DNA from: SIG636 sp045535465 | Lineage (GTDB): Bacteria; Bacillota; Clostridia; Oscillospirales; CAG-382 | Assembly (NCBI GenBank): GCA_045535465.1 | Contig: JAZSLS010000075.1 | Span: 1 to 5,847 of the forward strand | Length of the DNA stretch: 5,847 nucleotides | Direction of reading: 5' to 3' | Shown: piece by piece, positions 1 through 4,600 of the stretch | Layout: every line of letters starts with the position of its first letter | Numbering within the stretch: the first letter of the stretch is position 1 | Notes under the pieces: generated by a model | The model's database searches: none | Told to the model about the DNA's origin: nothing | What the model saw: the letters and a program-made list of their open reading frames with translations, nothing else | Translations under genes and position numbers: made by a program

Positions 1-82
1 ATGAAGCGAGGAGTTTTGGGTGCAGCGGTCGAAAAAATTAAGCACCTACGGTTGCGAAGATTTTTTCGGGCACCGCAAACGG
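1..82. repeat. Hairpin repeat element, copy A
   Basis: First copy of a repeated, strongly self-complementary element. Its left flank (1-34) is an exact 34-base match to 159-192, and its right flank (64-82) is an exact 19-base match to 215-233. Within it GCGGT (25-29) pairs with ACCGC (72-76), and GAAAAAAT (31-38) pairs with ATTTTTTC (60-67). A one-base bulge lies on the left strand and GGGC is unpaired on the right. The apical loop (39-59) is unrelated to that of copy B. The element could act as an RNA hairpin or as a DNA cruciform. Function is unknown. It may start upstream of the window. Confidence 0.75.
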
Positions 83-89
83 GCAATAA

Positions 90-164
90 CTTCGAAGCGC
101 CGCATAGGGGTCCCCGAAACGAACAAAGAGAGTTTTGGGGAACACGTGACTGCGGCGGATGAAG
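90..164. repeat. Nested stem-loop between the two hairpin copies
   Basis: Three nested complementary segments are visible: CTTC (90-93) with GAAG (161-164), CGCCGCA (98-104) with TGCGGCG (151-157), and TCCCCGAAAC (111-120) with GTTTTGGGGA (132-141), the last containing one G-T pair. The inner loop is 11 nt. The right arm runs into the left flank of hairpin copy B, so the two structures share bases 159-164. The segment 132-140 (GTTTTGGGG) also echoes GTTTTGGG at 13-20 and 171-178, which suggests it is a diverged relative of the same family. No coding potential is credible here. Confidence 0.55.
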
Positions 165-233
165 CGAGGAGTTTTGGGTGCAGCGGTCGAAATTTTGCAC
201 GGTAGTGCAAAAAATTTCGGGCACCGCAAACGG
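159..233. repeat. Hairpin repeat element, copy B
   Basis: Second copy of the element at 1-82. The outer stem is the same as in copy A: GCGGT (183-187) with ACCGC (223-227), then GAAA (189-192) with TTTC (215-218). The left bulge C and right bulge GGGC are also kept. The tip differs: TTTTGCAC (193-200) pairs perfectly with GTGCAAAA (205-212) around a GGTA loop. The spacing between the two conserved flanks differs by 7 bases between copies. It is followed directly by a short unique stretch and then the tRNA 3' end at 241. Confidence 0.75.
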
Positions 234-240
234 ACGGAGT

Positions 241-264
241 GTTCAAATCCGGCTCCCGCAACCA
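241..264 (+). pseudogene. 3' end of a tRNA gene (T-loop, acceptor strand, CCA), body missing
   Basis: The bases fit tRNA positions 53-76: G53 (241), T-loop TTCAAAT (242-248), T-stem 3' strand CCGGC (249-253), acceptor 3' strand TCCCGCA (254-260), discriminator A (261) and CCA (262-264). The A at position 72 followed by A73 is typical of bacterial initiator tRNA-Met, though identity cannot be proven from the 3' end alone. The T-stem 5' strand should read GCCGG, but GAGTG stands there; no D-arm, anticodon arm or matching full 5' acceptor is found upstream. I read it as a displaced tRNA end, possibly the distal att site of an integrated element, rather than a working tRNA. Confidence 0.65.
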
Positions 265-299
265 AAAAGAAAAAGTCGCGCAAGCGGCTTTTTCTTTTT
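264..299 (+). terminator. Perfect 16-bp hairpin terminator after the tRNA end
   Basis: The arm at 264-279 pairs with 284-299 without a mismatch apart from one T-G pair (276/287), around a GCAA tetraloop of the GNRA type (280-283). The descending arm is itself T-rich (two runs of five T), so it supplies the U-tract of an intrinsic terminator. It begins on the last base of CCA, the normal place for a tRNA transcription terminator. Confidence 0.8.
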
Positions 300-390
300 G
301 TACTTTTCACTCTTCGCTTTTCACTAATCCGTCAGAGAAGTTTTTTGGAAGTAATAAGTAATAGTGATTAGTGGAAAGGTACTTAATGTA
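300..390. other. AT-rich spacer with an inverted repeat
   Basis: No gene, promoter or RNA is recognised. The only structure is an 8-base inverted repeat, CACTAATC (322-329) and GATTAGTG (366-373), separated by 36 bases. The left side also repeats the motif CTTTTCACT (303-311 and 316-324 region). It may be decayed repeat or mobile DNA. Confidence 0.4.
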
Positions 391-420
391 GCTTTTTGCC
401 GCAGCAAAAAGCATTTTTTA
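391..420 (+). terminator. Intrinsic terminator, no gene directly upstream
   Basis: GCTTTTTGC (391-399) pairs perfectly with GCAAAAAGC (404-412) around CGCA, followed by A and six T (414-419). It could serve as a second stop for transcription from the tRNA/repeat side, or insulate the promoter that begins nine bases downstream. No coding sequence precedes it within the window. Confidence 0.7.
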
Positions 421-428
421 TTTTAAGG

Positions 429-456
429 TTGACAAAGTAATGGATTCGGGTATAAT
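429..456 (+). promoter_or_regulatory. Consensus sigma-A promoter of the beta-propeller-like gene
   Basis: The -35 box TTGACA (429-434) and -10 box TATAAT (451-456) are both perfect consensus, separated by 16 bases. The predicted start of transcription is near 463. No operator dyad is seen over it, so expression may be constitutive and strong. Confidence 0.85.
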
Positions 457-510
457 AAACATATCAAAGTGGAGGTTGTTAGACAATAACTATTGATGGG
501 TGGTGGGATG

Positions 511-1200
511 ATGAAAAACTTTGTAGGTTTTACCTCAAATGGCGAACACTTCATTGGGTGCACGGGACAAACAGTCTATTTATACGACAAAGAGGGCAAG
601 GAGATAGCGAGATTCAAGGATTTGAGATATGCTTATTCTCCTATAATTTCTCCGGACGGGAAAATTTTTGTTGTAAAGTCAACAGAAGGCAGGCTTGCGG
701 TTTATTCGCTTGAATCTTACACACTTATAAAAAAATTCCGCTTTTCAAAAGTTAACGGTTCGCAAGACGATAATTTTTGCTTTTCGCCCGACGGTTCAGA
801 GTTTTATAATATAGAACGACATATTGACAGTTGTAAAACTGCGCTTTCGATATACGATACATCAGACTTTTCTTTAAAAAAGAGAGTTTTGTGCGATGAT
901 TATAACTTGGTTTTAAAAGCAATTGAGTACAATGCTGAAGAAAACAGGATATTCCTTTTGGGTTATATGCGAGAGCCTGAAAGCGGAGTTGCTTATAAAT
1001 TTTTCGTGGGAGAACTGATAAAAAACAGTCTACAAAACATTGTTTATATAAGTGAAAAAGAGCATAACTTTTATTTGGATTGTAAAAATTTTGAAAATCA
1101 TTCTTTTGCAGTTACCGATTGGTATACTCCCAACGAGGTAGATAACATAAAAAAAGCCAAACACTCGTTGGCAAATCTTTGGAAGTATTACTCTAAATAA
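511..1200 (+). CDS. WD40/YVTN-like beta-propeller repeat protein, hypothetical
   Basis: Encodes about 229 residues. Two blade-like units are seen: 'SPDG' at residues 47-50, followed by a short strand, 'GRLAVYSLES' and 'LIKKF'; and 'SPDG' at 92-95, followed by 'ALSIYDTSDFSLKKRVL'. The unit near residues 9-35 (SNGEHFIG...TVYLYDKEGKEIARF) has the same layout. This is the strand order of WD40/YVTN propeller blades, which usually serve as protein-binding platforms; the partner is unknown. No signal peptide or membrane segment is seen, so it is probably cytoplasmic. At this length only four or five blades fit, fewer than the usual seven. The start is uncertain: ATG 511 is chosen because GGTGG (499-503) lies seven bases upstream; ATG 508, ATG 496 and TTG 493 are in frame. 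GGAGG at 471-475 is too far from all of these. It is monocistronic, flanked by its own promoter and terminator, and is AT-richer than the gene downstream. Confidence 0.8.
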   Translation: MKNFVGFTSNGEHFIGCTGQTVYLYDKEGKEIARFKDLRYAYSPIISPDGKIFVVKSTEGRLAVYSLESYTLIKKFRFSKVNGSQDDNFCFSPDGSEFYNIERHIDSCKTALSIYDTSDFSLKKRVLCDDYNLVLKAIEYNAEENRIFLLGYMREPESGVAYKFFVGELIKNSLQNIVYISEKEHNFYLDCKNFENHSFAVTDWYTPNEVDNIKKAKHSLANLWKYYSK

Positions 1201-1234
1201 ATGGTATCAATTTTGTCAATATAACAAAAAAATG

Positions 1235-1280
1235 GAGGCTGCCTCAAATGCAAGCTTAGTGCATTTGGGGCGGCCTCTTT
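1235..1280 (+). terminator. Long bidirectional terminator hairpin
   Basis: The arm 1235-1252 pairs over 18 bp with 1260-1277, including two G-T pairs, around a seven-base loop. It is followed by TTTAT on the + strand. On the - strand the same hairpin is followed by CA and seven T (from 1234 down to 1226), a better U-tract than the forward one. It ends the propeller-like gene and could equally stop leftward transcription from the 1280-1400 region. Confidence 0.75.
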
Positions 1281-1435
1281 ATACAACAAAATCAAAATGC
1301 ATTTGCAGTGTAAGCGCACAAACGCAAAGCGCACCTTGCCTGAAAGCACCATCGCTTGTTGCTGAGGCTTCGATCATTTGCGTTGGGCACACTTCACAAA
1401 ATTAAATGATGTAAAACTGCATATATGAACAAAAA
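1281..1435. other. Intergenic segment with interrupted inverted and direct repeats
   Basis: No protein gene is seen. AGTGT (1307-1311) with ACACT (1389-1393) and AACGCAAA (1321-1328) with TTTGCGTT (1377-1384) form an interrupted inverted repeat around about 50 bases. AAGCGCAC occurs twice (1312-1319 and 1327-1334). TGCATTTG at 1298-1305 repeats the right arm of the terminator (1260-1267). The segment is GC-richer than the AT-rich DNA on its right. It could be a small RNA on either strand, or the remains of a small non-coding mobile repeat; nothing here decides between them. Confidence 0.4.
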
Positions 1436-1462
1436 ACACAAAAAGTATTGACTTTTTTGTGT
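1436..1462. promoter_or_regulatory. Dyad overlapping the -35 box of the surface-protein promoter
   Basis: ACACAAAAAGT (1436-1446) is complementary to 1451-1462 (ACTTTTTTGTGT) with one extra T, around ATTG. The loop and the start of the right arm contain the -35 box TTGACT (1448-1453). Since it lies upstream of the expected transcription start it would act as DNA, for example as a binding site for a dimeric regulator that blocks or recruits RNA polymerase. The A/T simplicity of the arms leaves chance possible. Confidence 0.45.
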
Positions 1463-1476
1463 AAAAGGAGTATAAT
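1448..1476 (+). promoter_or_regulatory. Sigma-A promoter of the large surface-protein gene
   Basis: The -35 box TTGACT (1448-1453) is one base from consensus; the -10 box TATAAT (1471-1476) is perfect; the spacer is 17 bases. Transcription should start near 1483, giving a leader of about 59 nt. The spacer begins with six T (1453-1458 including the last -35 base). Confidence 0.85.
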
Positions 1477-1528
1477 TAACCTATTAAAGTATTAACAATG
1501 GAGTAACTGTCTCATTCTTTAGGGGAAT

Positions 1529-1533
1529 GGAGG
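1529..1533 (+). promoter_or_regulatory. Ribosome binding site GGAGG that fixes the start at 1542
   Basis: GGAGG lies eight bases before the ATG at 1542-1544, ideal spacing, and the codons that follow encode a signal peptide. Upstream, CTCATTC (1511-1517) can pair with GAATGGAG (1525-1532, one bulged G), which would weakly cover this site. Confidence 0.85.
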
Positions 1534-1541
1534 AACATATA

Positions 1542-1619
1542 ATGAAAAAAACAAGATTTATGACAATACTTTTGTGCCTTACAACCCTGTTTGCTCTCTT
1601 TGCAGGGGGCGTTTATGCG
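1542..1619 (+). other. Signal peptide of the surface protein
   Basis: Residues 1-26 show a basic start (MKKTR), a hydrophobic core of about 15 residues (MTILLCLTTLFALFAGG) and a V-Y-A signal peptidase I site before Q27. Cys12 lies within the core and has no lipobox around it, so lipid attachment is unlikely. Confidence 0.85.
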
Positions 1620-4600
1620 CAAAACGGCGAAAGCGTATATATTGAAGACACCACGATCGTAATAAAGGACGGTAAGGTGGTAAGCGGCGACAAAAGCCTT
1701 GTAGACGAGGGTGTAATAGTTATTGATGAAGATAACTTCTCCGATACAGTAGTGGATCATTCTGTTCCCGATTACAGCCATACTACAGAGTATTCTGCAG
1801 AGGGTACAACAAGCGGTAAACAGTCTGTAAAGGACAACTCTGATTTAATCGCTCCCGAAGGCAGTGCGGGTGGAAGACAAAGCGGTGTAAGCCTTCCTGT
1901 GGAAAAACCTACATATATTAATTCCAACCCCTCTTCTGTTGCAACTGCAAATCGTTCAATGGGCGATTATCTTAACTTTGATACCGGTGTATGGAATCCT
2001 GCAACGTACGATTTGATGATTATGCACTACGCAAGATTGGTAACGGGAACGATACACGTAAATATAGCTCATATGGCAAGAGCTATTGCCGGTACTGGTG
2101 TGTCCAATCCCTCCAGCGACACCAAATTCGAGAGAGCGTTTGTGGGCGAGTTTTTCCGTATTAAAAACGGCGGCAATATTACGATAGAAAATAACTACTC
2201 CAACCGTGGCGGCGTTACCGTGCTGGACGGTTTGCGTGTTTATTATAATACGTATGATTTAAACAGCGATGGAAATAACTCTGCAACCTCCAAGTTTTTG
2301 AATGATTATTTAATCTACTGGGGCAACTGGTCTTATCTTAACTGGGAATCCGCATCTCCCGAATGGTTTGACCCCATAATTATTCAGGATGGCGGTACTT
2401 CCACGTTTAACGAAACCACATTTCAAAACGGCTTGGCAGACGAAAACGGTGCTGCAGTTCAGTTAAATGGCGGCACGTTCAATATGAACGGAGGCGCATT
2501 CAGGCATTGTAGAGCAAAAACCAACGGCGGTGCCTTGTATGTTGGCAGCGGAACGGCAAACTTAAACGGTGTAACCTTTGACAATTGCACAGCCGGTTCT
2601 AACGGTGGTGCTATATATGTTACCGGCGGCACAGTTAATCTTACCAATGTCACAATTACCAACTGTTCTGCAAACAACGGCGGTGCTATATATGTCACAG
2701 GCTCGGCAACGATAACGTTAACAAATACTACCGTTTCGCAAAACAAAGCCACTTCCACTAACGGTAGCGGCGGCGCTTTGTACGTAGGCCCAAGCGCTGA
2801 CGTATCCGTAACAGGTACATCGAAAATCAATAGCAATTTAGCGTACAACAACGGCGGTGCTATACGTGTTGCAAGCGGCGGTGAATTAACCGTTTCCGGC
2901 AGCACCGAGATAAAAAACAACGATTTTTATCAATACGTTGAGCCTGAGGTTAAAAATTACGCATTAGGCACTAACGGCGGACAGTTCAGAGGCGAAAAGA
3001 GAGTTGTTGGAACGAGTGATGGCGCAAGCTTTAACAATAGCTATTATGGTGATACAAGTTTCGCCTCTTTTCATTCGGGCAAGCTAAACAATGGCAGTAA
3101 AAATATGAATGGCTCCGATAGTATTACTTTCAACCATAACAGTAACAACGCCGGTACCGCTTATATTGTTTTTAAACTCGCCAGTAAAATTACAATTACC
3201 AGTGTTAATGTTTACGTGTGGGATACATCTGCTGTTTGGGGTGCTTATCCATCAAATGTAAAAGTATATGTAAGTAATACCAATGGTACTTCGGGAACTC
3301 AACTTTCGGGTGGGTCTTACACCGGAACTACTTTAAGAACTTATTCCTATGGCGGCAGTAGCGCAGAATTCCAATATGTTATTATTGCGTTTGCTGTTCC
3401 CGAAGGTGGTTATTGGGTTTGTTGTAATGAAGTTGAAATCAACGGTTACGTTCAACCTGCCTCTGCTGCTACAACCACCTACGGCGGCGGTATATACAAC
3501 GAGGGTGCGACGACTATATCCGGGGGCACACTCGAAGCCAACAAAGCGACCTACGGTAGTGGTGTATATGCTGCCGGTGGCACGTTAACTATGTCCGGTG
3601 GTTTTGTTAAAAATCATACAGGAGCCACACACGGCGGTGGTATATATGTCGCAGGCGGCTCCGCTACTTTCAGCGGCGGTGAAATTTCCGGCAATTCCGC
3701 GGTTACCGATGGTGGCGGTATATGCTGTTACGGTGGTAATGTCAGGATTAGTGGTGCAACCGTTACAGGTAACGGTGCTTTGCACGGCGGCGGCGTTTAT
3801 GTAATAAAAGGTGCTACTGCAGAGATGTCAAGCGGAACGATAAGCAACAACACAGACGGCGGCGGTGTGTTTGTGTATAACGGTTGTAATTTTACATTGT
3901 CAGGCGGTACGATAAGCGGTAACGCTCAAAACAGCCACAGCGATAATTATCATGGCGGCGGCGTTATAATATGGAATAACAACGGCGGTACTTTCAGAAT
4001 GACGGGCGGTACTATATCAGGCCATAGCGGTACAAAAGGGCACGGTGTTGGTCAGACGGGTAACGGTGGTACTATACTGATAGAGGGTGGCACAATATCC
4101 GGCAATACCGTCAGTGGCGACAGCGGGTATGGCGGCGGTGTATACATTACTGCGGGTACTTTAACTATGACGGGCGGTACTATAACAGGCAACGAAACCG
4201 GTACTAATGGCGGTGGTGTGTATATTTCATCTGCCACGTTCAATATGTCCGGTACTGCAAAAATTACCGGCAATGAAGCAACCGGTAAATACGGTCAGGG
4301 CGGCGGTGTATACGCTACAGGCGCATGTGTAATTAATATTACAGGTAATTCCGGCGACATATCAAAGTGCGCTATAAGCGATAACGTGTCCTTTTATCGA
4401 GGCGGCGGATTCTACCTTATAGACGTAACCACGGCAGATAATATTAAAATTAATAATGTGACCATAGACGGAAATATCGCCGAGGGTGACCGCGGCGGCG
4501 GTATGTTTGTTAATTTTTCTAATGCCGCTAATATGACTAACAAGTTACGTATCAACAATGTTACATTTTCAAATAACGTATCTGAAAATGACGGCGGAAC

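Noticed and set aside
1..233. CRISPR array or integron attC sites
   Set aside because: Only two copies with internal variation and no regular spacers, so not CRISPR; the arm ends do not carry the attC core motifs (RYYYAAC / GTTRRRY arrangement) and no cassette genes are present.
20..371. Short overlapping open frames on both strands in the repeat/tRNA block (20-205 +, 38-310 -, 46-261 -, 159-371 +)
   Set aside because: They lie on hairpin repeats, the tRNA end and the terminator, have no ribosome binding site, and overlap each other; the 'AGAGFE' string on the - strand is simply antisense of the tRNA T-loop and acceptor.
1498..1506. Two-codon upstream reading frame (ATG GAG TAA) in the leader
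   Set aside because: It has no ribosome binding site in front and is short enough to occur by chance.
1542..1620. Lipoprotein signal with Cys12 as the lipidated residue
   Set aside because: The Cys lies in the middle of the hydrophobic core with no lipobox (Leu-Ala/Ser-Gly/Ala-Cys pattern), whereas V-Y-A at 24-26 is a good signal peptidase I site.
1512..1781. Antisense frame of 89 codons over the start of the surface-protein gene
   Set aside because: It covers the signal peptide and ribosome binding site of a well-supported gene, has no promoter or ribosome binding site of its own, and its protein shows no recognisable feature.
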